Shown: positions 13,513 to 24,800, numbered from the stretch's first letter. The stretch is 64,000 nucleotides of DNA from Sciurus carolinensis (GCF_902686445.1 NC_062227.1:25288777-25352776); one strand, 5' to 3'. The notes: generated from the sequence alone by a model not told the origin. Made by a program: numbers and translations.

Positions 13513-14589
13513 TGGCAAATGAAAAAAATAAGACTTCACATGTAAAACTGATGTTTTAGCCCTGGAGATATACTTTGGGATCATTTAAAGTGTGGAAGAT
13601 GTGATAAATCCATTTGAGCAGGCTGCTGAACTCATGGCAAGGGTCTCTAGTGTTGTAATAAGTTTTGTTTTAAACATCTGTATACAAAACTCCTATGAGT
13701 CTCCTTCCCTTTTAGCGCTATTGTGTAAGGTTTGGAAATAAGACCATGGTCTTGCCTAGTCCTTTGCATAGTATGCTTAAAACGTGGGCCTCAGTGACTG
13801 TGATTTGATTGCATGTATGATATCCCCCATTTCTTCCAACACAGAATAAAGATCAGGAAGTTGACTGCAACTCTTGCCTGTGAATAAAACAGAATGCCTG
13901 TGGGCATTCAGATTGAATCATGCACTTAGCACATCAGCACTCTTCAGTGACACACGTCCAGCTGATGTGCTACTAGTGCTAACGGCCATCTGCCTTCCTC
14001 AGTCTGCGGTGGCTTACAGATTATTCTCTACAAAGTGCAGTCTCTCTGCTCATGTGGGATTGTCAGTGTTAAAGTGAAATGCCCAGCATTTCTTACACAC
14101 ATCTATCAAGTGAGCTTTACATGCTGCACATTGGTGACTCTGCACCCATGGAGCAGAGAGGTGCTGACGTGCACACGTCATGACAGTTGCTCCTCTACCT
14201 GGTAATTCATATTGGAATTGTGACAGTAGCTAGTCTACTTTTCCTAAGCATGGCTACCCACTTCCAATGACCTCATGATTCTTTTTACAAGCTTTTAAAA
14301 TAATAGCATATAATTTGTTCCTGCTTTTTCAATGAGGTATAGAACCTTGAATAATGCTTCCTCTCCATCATTAGTGACAAAATAAATTAATTTCATACTA
14401 AAAAATATTTATTTTTTAACTGTTCTGGGAAAAGAAAATGGCAAAACAGAACAGCTTCTCTTCAGAACCCAAGAGCATATGTCACTTCTTTGGATATGTC
14501 CTTGAGGACTTCCGTGGCCTTGAGCCAGGTTTTGTTGTGTGTTGTTTTGTTGCCAGCTCTATCCCCTTACATCAAACAGTTGGCAGGCT

Positions 14590-14735
14590 TTCAGAACTTC
14601 AGTCCTTAGTTATATTCTGCTATTAAACTGACTATGTGACCTTGAGAAAATTCCTTCACCTCTCTGGACTGCAGTTTATTTATCTGTAAAAGTTTTTATC
14701 AGGTCTACAAACCTTGGGATTTTCTATGACTAAAT
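14590..14735 (+). repeat. MIR SINE remnant
   Basis: TGACTATGTGACCTTGAGAA, CTTCACCTCTCTGGACTGCA and GTTTATTTATCTGTAAAAG follow the MIR core order. Confidence 0.7.
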
Positions 14736-15308
14736 TTAATGGACTTTTTGTTTGCTTTAAATGTGTGATTTGAGTTCACTTTTCTTGCCCTAAAATATGG
14801 TTTTATAAGCATAGCCATCAGTTACATTAAAAAATGTAAGATTTTTAGAGAGGAAAAATTTTAAAATCTGTCTTGTCGTGAATAAATCATTGAACAGAAA
14901 AGAGACTGATGAAAAGCAGTGATATTTCTTACTAAATGTTGCCTTTCAGATTGTTAAAATGAACAATTCCTCTGAGGAATGCTGTCTTTCAGTCATCTAG
15001 TGTTACTTTCAACATTATAGGAAGCTCCCCAGTGTTCAGATGAGAAGCCATTCTGAAACTCCAGCAAGAGCAGCAGGGCTCATCTTACTCTTGGCTGTGA
15101 ATTATTGCCAGTGCCTTGGATTTATCATTCATGTGTGATTAGACGGCATCGTATCCTCAACACGACTTTCTCTTATTCCAAGTTTTGCATCTCTCAGTTT
15201 TGTTAAAACAACAACCAAGTTGTGTCAGTTTCTCCAGTTCTTGACTTTTCTTTTTGCATTATTAATATCCAACCACTGCTGTCTGTCCTTCTTCTGCTTT
15301 TTTCTCAG

Positions 15309-15310
<2 letters not shown>

Positions 15311-15349
<39 letters not shown>
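15311..15349. repeat. (TG)n microsatellite
   Basis: About 19 uninterrupted GT units form a typical polymorphic dinucleotide repeat. Confidence 0.97.
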
Positions 15350-17439
15350 GCTTTTAAAATGAGCTGAGAAATTTCAAGGCAGTGAACAGGAGGTAGGCAC
15401 ACAAAACTTGTTAAATACAATCTGCTGGAAAACAGTAGATGTGAGAAGCAGGCTGGGAGAGTTAAACACATACATGACATTTATTTTTATAGAAATAAAA
15501 TATCCCTGAGAAATCATTCATTCTTGCCATTTCATGTTTGGGTTTTATCATCTTTAAAATTTTTCCTTGGAAGCTTCCAAAATGATCTGTGAATGTAAGA
15601 AAGTTTTCAACAACATTTTACAAGCCAATTCATAAAGACTTTTAAAATGGTTTCACGTTCATATTTTAAAAAGTATGCATCATAGTATGGAAGACTGAAT
15701 GAACCATGGAACCTGCACACGCTGAAGCACATTGTGGCTGTGGGAAGGAGTGTGGCTAACCACTGTGAGCTGGCACAGGGGGGTCTCCAGGAGACAGAAG
15801 TGCAGAAGGCTGCAGGGAAAAGAACTTGTGCCGTGTGTGGCCTTTTGTGTGACAAAGAAGGGGAAATTAGAAAAACACGCACCTAACTACTTTGCAAAAA
15901 GCAACTCAGGAAGGAAAATACAGAAAGCAGTTAAGTTGGGAACCTTCAAGAGGTGAGATGGGGAAGTGGGATTGTGTGTTGTATGGTTTTAACTCTTGGA
16001 AGTGGGTCTATACACTAAAAAAGTTAAAGTATCTTATAAACTAAAAACAAATCAAAACAAGTGAACTCAGTTGTATTTCAGTTGGATAATGACAGCATGA
16101 AATGGAGGGAAAAATGAATACAGTTGTTTTATATACAATTTTAACTATTTTCCTACCCCATTCTTGGATGACACAGAAGTGAGGGGAGACAGCACACAAA
16201 TCATGAACTCTAGGTTTGATTACTGTGTTTTGTGAATAAATAGTTCTGAAACTGTGAGATCTATACTGTAGGATTTAGTAAAGGAGAAAATGTGCGGACC
16301 TTGCCCGAGGGAAAGTACAGAATGGATGGAGGAAGGCAGAACAAGCATGTGGGGATATGTATATGTGTATATATGTATATGTGCATTTTGCACGTTACTT
16401 ACTACAATTTCTTACTACATAGTAAGAAATCGAACAATACTGTGTCCCTTAATATCTGCACTGAAGGACAGAGGGCATTATGTACCCCTGGGTGTGATAT
16501 CCTGAGAAGCACATGTCATTCATGTAGTATTCTGGCAAAAGGCGTGTAACCTGAACCTAATTGCAGGGGAGCATCAAACAGATCCAAAATGTGGAATATT
16601 CTAACTGAAAAATTTGAGGAGGGATAAGACAATATTTAAAAAAAAAAAGTCAGTGCTATAAACAACAAGATATGCCAGTGGAAAATGTTCCAGACCATGT
16701 GAAACTAAAGAGACTTTCTAATTAAATATGGTGTCTGATCCTAGACTGACTCTGTTTTGCAGAGTGGGGGGAATGTTATAAAGTGTGTTGGTGGAAAAAT
16801 GTACAGAGAGGAATACGAATGGGATGTTATTTAAAAGTAAAGTATTTTGTACACATTAAGTTTATAGAAGTTGATAACTGTGGTTATATAAGACATTCTA
16901 TTCTTCAGGAAAATATACTGCTCTTAGGGAATTATGTTTAGTATTCAGAGGTGAAGGACTCTCAAATGGCTGACACAAAATTATGTTGATATCATCTTCC
17001 TTTGTCTTTCTATGTAGGCATGTGAGAGAGAGGGAGTGACAATAAATGATGGAGCAAAGGAGGTAAAATGGTAGCAACAGATGAATCTAGGCAAAGCTGT
17101 GCACATGTTCCCTGAACTATATTTTTCTTGAAAATTTTCTTTAAGTTTGACATTATTTCCAATGAAAAGAATCTTAAAATACGAAATTCTAATCAGAAAA
17201 TAGACATTTAGATGTTAAATACTATTAAATAACAAGCAATTAGTGGTTAAAAAGCAGCCCTAGATCTAATAGAACTAGATTCTAGTTATCATTTTCCTTT
17301 AGTATAAGTTTATTTCTAATTAAAGAGTAAATTGACTGGTAATTCTGAATCTGCTCATAAGTGCTCAAAACAAGTTATAATTCAGTAAGGCTGTAGGAAA
17401 GAATACCAGTATTCATTTTTTTAAATGCAAGTATAAAGA

Positions 17440-18180
17440 AAAGAATGGGAGAAAATTAGGAAGTCTAATGTGAAAAAAATCCATTGATAATAGCAATAAA
17501 CTTTAAAATTTACCCCAAATAAGTATAACAAAGCATTCTTGAAATCTATTGAAAATTTGAAGAAAATGCTTGACAAACAAAAATGATTAGATAACATGGA
17601 GAAAGAACAAATTTCTGAATTAGAAAACTCAATATGTAAAGATTGATCCAAACAGAAAAGGCTCCACATTAGCAAATAAGAATGTGTAAAATAGACAAAT
17701 AAGTCAGTGAAATAGCATAGAGGGACCATAATAGACCCACAAATATATAGAAACTTGGTATCAGAATTGACTTTGCAGATCACTTCAAGTACGGATGAGT
17801 CAAAAACCATTTTCCACATGAAAAAACTAGGCCCCTACATCACACCATAGAAAAAGCAATTCCAGTTTTACTATAGATTTAAATACTAAAAATGAAACTG
17901 CAACATTTTGTTTTTAAAACTAATAGGAGAATAGCTTGGTAACCTGAGTCAGGAAGGACTTCATAAACTGCATGTGCAAACTTTACAGGGAGTATATTTG
18001 ACTATACTGATATTAAAGTCTTTATAGCAAAGTACTATACCAGTGAAGAGCCAAGGTGCAGACTGAAGGTAGGAAATGCATGTAGGCCACCAAGAACAGA
18101 AGGAAGAATGGGCAACACCAACGAGTAAGAAGTTCACAGGACGTAGAACTTCACAGTTGAACTATTTCAAAGTATCTTAA
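17440..18180 (+). mobile_element. Old L1 ORF2 remnant, sense
   Basis: CCCCTACATCACACCATAGA followed by TTTAAATACTAAAAATGAAA and GAATAGCTTGGTAACCTGAG parallels the ORF2 C-terminal region of old mammalian L1s. It is heavily mutated, with no coding capacity. Confidence 0.55.
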
Positions 18181-18289
18181 AATGACCAAATCATTTTTGA
18201 GAGCCAATTACATATAAGAACAATTACATGTAATAGCTTACAAACTATACAGTAAAGCTTTTAAAAATTCTATTTTTCATCTTTTACAC

Positions 18290-18545
18290 AAATTATAATT
18301 TTATATAATTATGGGGTACACAGTATGATTTGATATATTCCACAGTGTGGAATGATTGAATCAAGATAATTAACATATCTGTCATCTTAAGTCCAATATC
18401 ATGTATTCCTCCTATCTAACTACAACTTTGCATCCTTTGACCAGCATCTCCCCAACTCCCTTATCCTAGCCTCTGGTAATCACCTTTATACTCTGTTTTT
18501 TTGGGTTCTGTTGTTTTGGAGTCCACATGTAAGTGACACCAAATA
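18290..18545 (-). mobile_element. Old L1 3'UTR remnant
   Basis: ATAATTATGGGGTACACAGT, GATTGAATCAAGATAATTAA and CATATCTGTCATCTTAAGTC follow the reversed 3'UTR of old L1s. It ends about 60 bp before exon a. Confidence 0.6.
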
Positions 18546-18604
18546 TTTTATATAAAGTTATGAAGAAATATCAATGGCTAATGTTATATCATGCAATTCC
18601 ATAG

Positions 18605-18709
18605 GATCAATCCTTCCCGGAGCACGAAAATGGTTTTCAGGTTGGCATGAGATTAGAAGGCATTGATCCCCGACATCCATCTGTATTCTGTGTGCTTTCT
18701 GTAGCTGAG
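18605..18709 (+). CDS. L3MBTL4: L3MBTL4 exon a: MBT repeat 1, N-terminal part
   Basis: This 105 bp exon has 35 codons, phase 0 at both ends. The acceptor is TTCCATAG and the donor is GAG|GTGAGA. It encodes DQSFPEHENGFQVGMRLEGI followed by DPRHPSVFCVLSVAE. The G-M-R-L-E-G-x-D-P core is the start of an MBT fold, where the aspartate after LEGI normally lies near the ligand pocket. The preceding part of repeat 1 (the W..YL motif) must lie in an exon upstream of the window or one I did not find in 1-18604. The upstream 310 bp is largely an old L1 3'UTR remnant, so the acceptor lies close to repeat sequence. The intron to exon b is 1677 bp. No disruption is visible. Confidence 0.9.
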
Positions 18710-18978
18710 GTGAGAGATGTGGTTCTGTCTTGGGCTAATTGAATGATGACAGAATTTTCTAGAGAATAACAAATTTGTGTGCCTTTGATCATAAACAAGT
18801 TCCAGAACATTGTGGATTTAATTTAGTCTGTGATGGGTGAAAATGTTTCTTAATGAATTTTTTTCCTCCTGTGAAGATGAATTTTTTAGTAAGTCCTTCA
18901 TCAGCTAGCATTTATTCTTGACTTAATTGGCTAATGGTTTTCACCTAAGATTGATAACAATTCATGAATCACACAATA

Positions 18979-19216
18979 TTTTCCCCTATTAACAGAAACA
19001 TAATTATTCACATTTTAGTTGAACTAATGAGAAATGTATATGAATAATATTTATACCTATAATTTATATACTTTTATAAATACATGCATTTTTATGAAAA
19101 TTATATACAGTGAAGAGCCTGTGATGGAAGTAAATGACTTGTAAAACGTAATATTTACTAAACATATTATCAAATCAATAAGAGATAACTGTATTTCTAA
19201 TAGCATTCATTGAAGA
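18979..19216. repeat. Intronic duplication, copy 1
   Basis: This 238 bp block recurs at 19391-19636. By eye the two copies differ by two substitutions and one site with an 8 bp insertion in copy 2. The block is AT-rich, non-coding, and not a repeat family I recognise. Confidence 0.95.
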
Positions 19217-19390
19217 AGTCACATTCATTTGCTCCACTTGATTGATTGTAGCTATTAAACTTGCTCAGCATGTCTAGAGGCTATATTTCTGACTGTTCTG
19301 ATGTTCTCTTTATTGCGTATGCTGCATGCATATGGTAGAGCTGAAACAAGTCTGTCCCCATTTTGTTTTGCTCTGTACTTCTGTCTACTC

Positions 19391-19636
19391 TTTTCCCCTA
19401 TTAACAGAAACATAATTATTCACATTTTAGTTGAACTAATGAGAAATGTATATGAATAATATTTATACCTATAATTTATATATTTTTATAAATACATGCA
19501 TTTTTATGAAAATTATATACAGTGAAGAGCCTGTGATGGAAGTAAATGGCTTGTAAAACGTAATATTTACTAAACATATTATCAAATCAATAAGAGATAT
19601 CTGGATATCTGTATTTCTAATAGCATTCATTGAAGA
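19391..19636. repeat. Intronic duplication, copy 2
   Basis: This is the direct repeat of 18979-19216, with identical borders TTTTCCCCTATTAACAGAAA and GCATTCATTGAAGA. It contains an extra 8 bp giving TATCTGGATATCTG, itself a short tandem slip. It is separated from copy 1 by 174 bp of unrelated sequence. Confidence 0.95.
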
Positions 19637-19779
19637 TGAATTCTTGGGATATGAATCCAAACCAACAGCAAGAGATAGGGGTTCTGAAAGGAATATTGGG
19701 CAGGTGTTGAATTAATAAATAAACTCCTCAATTAAAATATTTAAATCATGGACCCTTTTTTTCCACCCTAAACTTTTTT

Positions 19780-20000
19780 AATGTATTGGTTCTTTTTAGT
19801 TATACATGACAGTAGAATCATTTTGGCATAATTATAAAAGCATGGAATATATCTTGTTCTAATTCAGTCCTAGTACCTCTCCTTCCCCTCCCCTTGCCCC
19901 ATTCCCTTTTGCCTTCCCTCCACTGATCTTTCTGCCATTTACCCATAGTTATTATTTTTAATTAATTTCTTGTGGATGTACACAATAGTGAGATTTACTG
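19780..20000 (-). mobile_element. L1 3'-end fragment, antisense
   Basis: TTAGTTATACATGACAGTAG followed by a CTCCTTCCCCTCCCCTTGCC pyrimidine block is the reversed 3'UTR layout of the host L1 family (compare 29180-29400). It is 5'-truncated. Confidence 0.6.
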
Positions 20001-20164
20001 TAGTATATTTATATGTACTTTGACAAGTAAAATGCTGTATTTTGTAGAAGGCTCTAGTTCCTGAAGGACAGTATCTACTTCATTATAGTTTTGTTTTAAC
20101 CAGATGTCATGTATAAATTTGTTCTCTAATGATTCTCTAATTTGTTCCCATTTGGGAGGAAGCA

Positions 20165-20173
<9 letters not shown>

Positions 20174-20198
<25 letters not shown>

Positions 20199-20274
20199 GC
20201 GGTGCTGGGGATTGAACCCAGGGCGTTGTGCTTGCAAGGCAAGCACTCTACCAACTGAGCTATCTCCCCAACCC
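20174..20274 (-). mobile_element. Young ID SINE with target-site duplication
   Basis: A long T tract precedes GGTGCTGGGGATTGAACCCA, GCAAGGCAAGCACTCTACCA and ACTGAGCTATCTCCCCAACC. It is flanked by TCAGTTCTT at 20165-20173 and 20275-20283. The intact tRNA-like A/B-box region and perfect duplication suggest recent insertion, 112 bp before exon b. Confidence 0.92.
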
Positions 20275-20386
20275 TCAGTTCTTAAATGTTGTTAGCACTC
20301 ACAAAATATTTGAATATTTTAAAAATTTTGTGTCCATTTCAAACGTATGACATTTAATGAACAATTGTAAACTTTACATGTTGCAG

Positions 20387-20522
20387 GTGTGTGGTTACCG
20401 GCTAAGACTTCATTTTGATGGATATTTAAGCTGCTATGATTTTTGGACCAATGCTGGTTCCCCCGACATTCATCCAGTAGGGTGGTGTGAAAAGACCAAG
20501 CATGAATTGCACATCCCTAAGG
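20387..20522 (+). CDS. L3MBTL4: L3MBTL4 exon b: MBT repeat 1, C-terminal part
   Basis: This 136 bp exon holds 45 codons plus one base (phase 0 in, phase 1 out). The acceptor is ACATGTTGCAG and the donor is AAGG|GTAAGC. It encodes VCGYRLRLHFDGYLSCYDFW, then TNAGSPDIHPVGWCEKTKHE and LHIPK. The HFDG-x6-YDFW and SPDIHPVGWC blocks are diagnostic of MBT repeats and complete repeat 1. Where repeat 2 carries FDNW-x3-Y, this repeat has FDGY-x3-Y, so the tryptophan of the cage is replaced by tyrosine. In L3MBTL1 repeat 2 is the methyl-lysine reader, so repeat 1 is probably structural here too (inference). An ID SINE sits 112 bp upstream of the exon. Confidence 0.93.
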
Positions 20523-22107
20523 GTAAGCCATTGAGAGAACCTGGTGTGAAAATTTGATCCCCAAAGAGAACTAAAACCTCAGAGATAATCCTCTTTAGAT
20601 TAAAAAAAATGTTCATGACTTTTGGGTCTGATATTCTGATAAGATACATAGGGTAGAAATAAAACATTATGGGAGCATATGCTGGCACATAAAGTTTATT
20701 ATATATTGAGCAACTGATATTTCAATCTTAGTTGAAATGAAATATCATGCTATATCAATGACACTATGGTGAAGAAACTTGAATCAATGTCAATTGTTGT
20801 AAACTCCAGAATCATGGAAAACATGGAGCTATGAAAAAAAATTTTCAGTTCAAGTTTTCTTTTGATGGTAAAATGTCACCTTTGTCTTTTGTTATATACT
20901 AGAGGAACCCTAGCCAGTTGTTTTGTGCAAATGAGCTGAGGGTGTGATCAGTCAGATGCTCATGGGCCAGTTTCTTTGCATGACCAACTTCTGCGTACAG
21001 TCTCCTGCTTGGCGTTAGACTATGAAATGACTGTGGCAACTTCTGGAGTAGGTATTCTTAGTAATCAACTCAGAGTGTCTCTTGGGCTCTGTCTTGGGAC
21101 CTGTGATAAGTCTCTTGAGATTGCTGGGATTTTAAGAACTGGTGATAGGCAACAGGCTCATTCATCCAGTAGGTACATGGAGTTCTTACTATATGCAGGT
21201 ACTGGAGCTAGAGCATGAATAAAATCTCTCTCTCTATGGGCTTTCATTCTGGAGGAGGGGAAGGATTGAGACTGGACATAAGGATGCTTTTTTAGATAGT
21301 GTGGTGAAGATAGGCCTGTCTGAGGGGTCCCATAGACACTTGGACAAAGTGAGAGAGAAAGCAACATGGTTCAGGGCAAGTCCAGAGCAGATGCCCTGGG
21401 GCGGGAGTAGACTTGGTGAGGATGAGGACTCTCAGGGAGACAAGTGGAGAAGCAAGGCAAAAAAGGCAGGAGGTGAAGTCAGAGCTGCCACTGCGTTAGG
21501 AGTTTGGCTTATGTTCTCAGTATGATGCTCTCTCAGAAAATATCTTGCATTATTTGTGTCAATGCTATTTGAGTCACCTTAGGGCATATGAATGGAAGAC
21601 AAGGCATTTTTAGTGGGAACCCTATAAAGATAAGGTACAGAAAGTGGGAGCTGCCCAAAATGGTCTTTGAATTGTGAAGGGTTTCTGTAATTCCTCCCGT
21701 ATAGGGCTTTGTTGGATCACAACACCATTGGGATCTCTTATGGTCTTTGTGACATGGCTTCTTCAGGGATGGGGACAACACTGAGACTCTTGTCTTATCC
21801 CTTTACCCATTCTAGAAAGTCTTAATGGAGGTGAGACTCCCACCAAGACCCAGGGTCCCAGTGCCACAGCTTAGTGAACAGTAAATATTTGCAGGGAATG
21901 GTATGCACGATGGGAAACCACATTCAACCGTGTTGAATTTATGCCATTAAAAACATTGAAACAATTTGGAGATTTTAATGTAAATCATTTGTAACCTGCT
22001 AAGGGCATGGAATTTGTGACAAAAGACTGAATGGCAATAATATATTTAACATACTTGTGGTTACCTCTTGTGAATATTTTGAGTAAATTGTACTTTTTTT
22101 TTTCTAG
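20523..22107. other. Intron b-c, mostly unique sequence
   Basis: This is an intron between phase-1 exons. A MIR3- or L2-like piece is suspected at 21150-21290 (CATTCATCCAGTAGGTACAT, ACTATATGCAGGTACTGGAG). No extra exon is recognised. Confidence 0.5.
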
Positions 22108-22199
22108 GTTATAGAAAAGATAAATTTGTTTGGATGGATTACTTGAAGACCTGCAAATTGCAAAATGCTCCTAAGAAATTATTCAGAAACAGAAGTTCT
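22108..22199 (+). CDS. L3MBTL4: L3MBTL4 exon c: linker and start of MBT repeat 2
   Basis: This 92 bp exon enters in phase 1 (the split glycine codon G|GT) and leaves in phase 0. The acceptor follows a run of ten T (TTTTTTTTTTCTAG) and the donor is TCT|GTAAGT, close to consensus. It encodes YRKDKFVWMDYLKTCKLQNA then PKKLFRNRSS. The F-x-W-x-x-YL motif starts the N-terminal arm of MBT repeat 2, and the APKKLF block is the usual link to the beta barrel. The frame is intact. The intron before it is 1585 bp and the one after it is 2036 bp. That later intron carries a young sense-strand L1 tail at 22446-23014. Confidence 0.9.
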
Positions 22200-22445
22200 G
22201 TAAGTATTTACTTCCTCAGTGTAAGTCAGAAATTTCCTTGAACTTACTTTTATTAAAATTCACTCTATATTCTGTTATATTTTAATCCTTTAAGAAATTA
22301 TGGAAACTTAACTTCCTGTGACTTTTCTCACTTAATTTGTCTCCTTTTTCTATGGGAATCTTTTTTATTTTCTCTTTAAAAGTACAATTAAACACTTCAG
22401 TTAGCTGTATAAAGTTGAAAAACGTATATTTAAAGATGGCTAAAA

Positions 22446-23014
22446 CCAGTTATCCCACTCCGCAGTTTATAGTCAAAGGACCTAAAATCAGCAAACTATA
22501 GTAACACAGCCACATCAATGTTTCTAGCAGCTCAGTTCACAATAGCTAGATTGTGGAACCAACCTAGATGCCCTTCAACAGATGAATGGATAAAGAAACT
22601 CTGGTATATATACAGAATGGAATACTATTTAGTCATAAAGAAGAATAATATTATGGCATTTGCAAATAAATGGATGGAATTGGAGAATATCATGCTAAGT
22701 GAAATAAGCCAAGCCCAGAAAACCAAGGCCGAATGTATTCTCTGATAAGTGGAGAATGATATATAATAGGGGTGGGGGGTGGGGAATGAGAGAATAATGG
22801 GGGAACTTTAGAATAGGTAGAAGGGATGAGGGGGATATGAAAAATGGTAGAATGGGACAAACATCATTACCCTATATACATATATGATTACACAAATGGT
22901 ATGAATCTACATTGTGTACAACCATAGAAATGAAATTATGTACCCCATTTGTGTACAATGAATCAAAATGCAGTCTTTAAAAAAATTAAAAGATAAATAA
23001 AAATAATAATAATA
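22446..23014 (+). mobile_element. 5'-truncated L1 with 14 bp target duplication, sense
   Basis: It encodes the ORF2 C-terminal end in sense orientation ([20 protein letters not shown] onward), then a G-rich 3'UTR and an AATAAT-rich tail. AAAGATGGCTAAAA is repeated exactly at 22432-22445 and 23015-23028. It lies in the intron between exons c and d and is one of few L1s in sense with the gene. Confidence 0.93.
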
Positions 23015-23028
23015 AAAGATGGCTAAAA

Positions 23029-24235
23029 TGGAAGATGTCTTTCATAAATATTTTTCTTTTTTACTTACAATGAGTTAACCTTTTAAACTTAGTTTTGGTG
23101 TTTTGAAACCAGTAGGCACTTCAGGCGGACTTTAGATATAACCAGGTTTGATGTAATTGAGTGCAATGAAAACAAGGGACCAGCTCATGCAGACTCAGGG
23201 TGCTGTGCATATCTGTGTGAAGAACACTCCCTCTGCCATCTCTGACCCCAGCATCCCAGTTACCTTTCATGGGATAAGTCACAACCCCAACTACAATCAA
23301 TCTTCTTAGCCACTTTCTGGGACCAGCGGTGAGGCTGGCATACTGGGAGAGGACAGGGACAGTACCGAAGCCTGAGTCACCTGCAGGTGGTTGTCACTGT
23401 GCAGGTCTCCTGCTTGAATTTCTGGAGCTTCACTTTATTGATCTTAAAATTAATGTTACATGATTGTTGTATGTGTTCCATAGGATTGTCTCAAGGAAAG
23501 TGAGTTATTGAAATGTGAAATTTCTTTTAAAGTAGAATGTGCTAAAGAAAAATAAAAATTGAGGTTTAGTGTAGATACTAAAGAAGTAGAGAAGAAACCC
23601 TCATTTTGTCCCCAGATATTGGGTAATACTCCCAAATCCCAGAACCAGCTAATTATCACAATTCAAAGACTGGGGTTTTTTATAACAGTTATTTTATGGT
23701 AAATCATGATCTATAGCATTTTTATATGAACAAACATATACAGGTACTTAAAAAAAGATTTGCTCTTTTAATTGTAATTTGTATACATGGATTAGTGCAT
23801 ATGTTCCTTAAATATTGAGAAAGTCTACTTTCAGATTGAATAATCAATTTAATGATACCTTGAGCATGTCTTTACCACTTTTTCAAGTAGCACTATTTGA
23901 ATATATTGAAAAACCTATGGGAAACAGAGAACATCATTTGATATGACCATATTCAGCAAACACTATTTTTAAGTGAATACAAATTACACTAAGAACTGAA
24001 GAGGGAAAAATGAAGTTGATAAGGGAAAGAAAATCTCCCTGTACATCAAAAGAGAAAAACCCAGAGGAGCTAGTTTCCCTGACCTTGCTTAGGAATGTAA
24101 GCTACATGACAGTTTTCCTGTCATTTGCTGGTTTCTTTCCAGAGGGTAAGTGTTGATGCCCTCTAGGCTTTGCTTCTAAACCTGCTTGGTGTCCTCTTTC
24201 TTTTTGTGCCTCTTCTCCTGCTGGTGCTGTGTTAG
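23029..24235. other. Rest of intron c-d, no feature seen
   Basis: No exon or clear mobile element was recognised. The sequence is AT-rich in its second half. Confidence 0.4.
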
Positions 24236-24390
24236 AATGGGCCAGTGCCTAAGGAGTTTCAGGTGGGAATGAAGCTGGAGGCTGTGGACAGGAAGAACCC
24301 TTCCTTGGTGTGTGTGGCTACCATAGCAGATATTGTGGATGACCGCTTACGAGTGCATTTTGACAACTGGGATGACAGCTACGATTACTG
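24236..24390 (+). CDS. L3MBTL4: L3MBTL4 exon d: MBT repeat 2 ligand-pocket core
   Basis: This 155 bp exon holds 51 codons plus two bases (phase 0 in, phase 2 out). The acceptor is GCTGTGTTAG and the donor is TACTG|GTGAGA. It encodes NGPVPKEFQVGMKLEAVDRK, NPSLVCVATIADIVDDRLRV and HFDNWDDSYDY. By alignment with L3MBTL1, whose repeat 2 pocket uses Asp355, Phe379, Trp382 and Tyr386, the equivalents are Asp at 24287-24289, Phe at 24359-24361, Trp at 24368-24370 and Tyr at 24380-24382. All four are present with the same spacing, so this exon should encode a competent mono/dimethyl-lysine reader. A 24-base T tract starts 15 bp past the exon end. Confidence 0.95.
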
Positions 24391-24404
24391 GTGAGACACC
24401 AATG

Positions 24405-24428
24405 TTTTTTTTTTTTTTTTTTTTTTTT
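24405..24428. repeat. Poly(T) tract downstream of exon d donor
   Basis: Twenty-four T lie 15-38 bp past the exon end. U-rich stretches just after donors can recruit TIA1-type splicing factors (known mechanism; relevance here is inference). Confidence 0.9.
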
Positions 24429-24736
24429 CCCTCTTTTCCCCGCATGCTTATATGTTTGCGTTAAGAATTTATTTTTATTCTAGTCCCATCACTGTTCTTG
24501 CTGTTCTCATAGTAATGAACATCAGGAAATTCGGTGGTTGATTTTTCACCGCCTTCTCTGATGTGAATTGTTGAAATAAGGAACTCAAGAAACTTTATCC
24601 ACATCTTATAAGATGTTATCTAGTGAGGCCTCACCTAAACTAATATGAACAGGTCAGGGAACTTCGCTGTATGTTTGTCTAGTTTGTAAGAGAAACAGTT
24701 TTGTGAAGAGGAATTTAAGAACTTGCAGTGTTTTGC

Positions 24737-24754
24737 TTTCTTTTCTTTCTTTCT

Positions 24755-24798
<44 letters not shown>

Positions 24799-24800
24799 TT
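24737..24800. repeat. (CTTT)n microsatellite
   Basis: CTTT tetramers run with one CTT interruption. Lys/Glu- or Phe/Ser-rich frames over it are artefacts of the repeat. Confidence 0.95.

Larger units (their letters stand above)
12916..17400. other. Non-coding span with scattered old repeats
   Basis: Apart from the short L1 tail, a MIR-like piece and the TG repeat listed separately, I see no gene, RNA gene or clear mobile element. Reading frames are short and without family signatures. Confidence 0.4.

Noticed and set aside
15262..15480. A His/Thr-repeat frame on the minus strand
   Set aside because: It is a translation of the (TG)n microsatellite.
17421..17819. A 132-codon minus strand open frame rich in Phe, Tyr and Ser
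   Set aside because: It is antisense to an old sense-oriented L1 remnant. AT-rich sequence gives such hydrophobic frames by chance.
1..18604. Search for the preceding L3MBTL4 exon (start of MBT1)
   Set aside because: No W..YL motif with an AG and GT border in a compatible phase was recognised.
20174..20274. A possible tRNA gene
   Set aside because: The tRNA-like body belongs to an ID SINE with a tail and target duplication; the same applies to the other ID copies.
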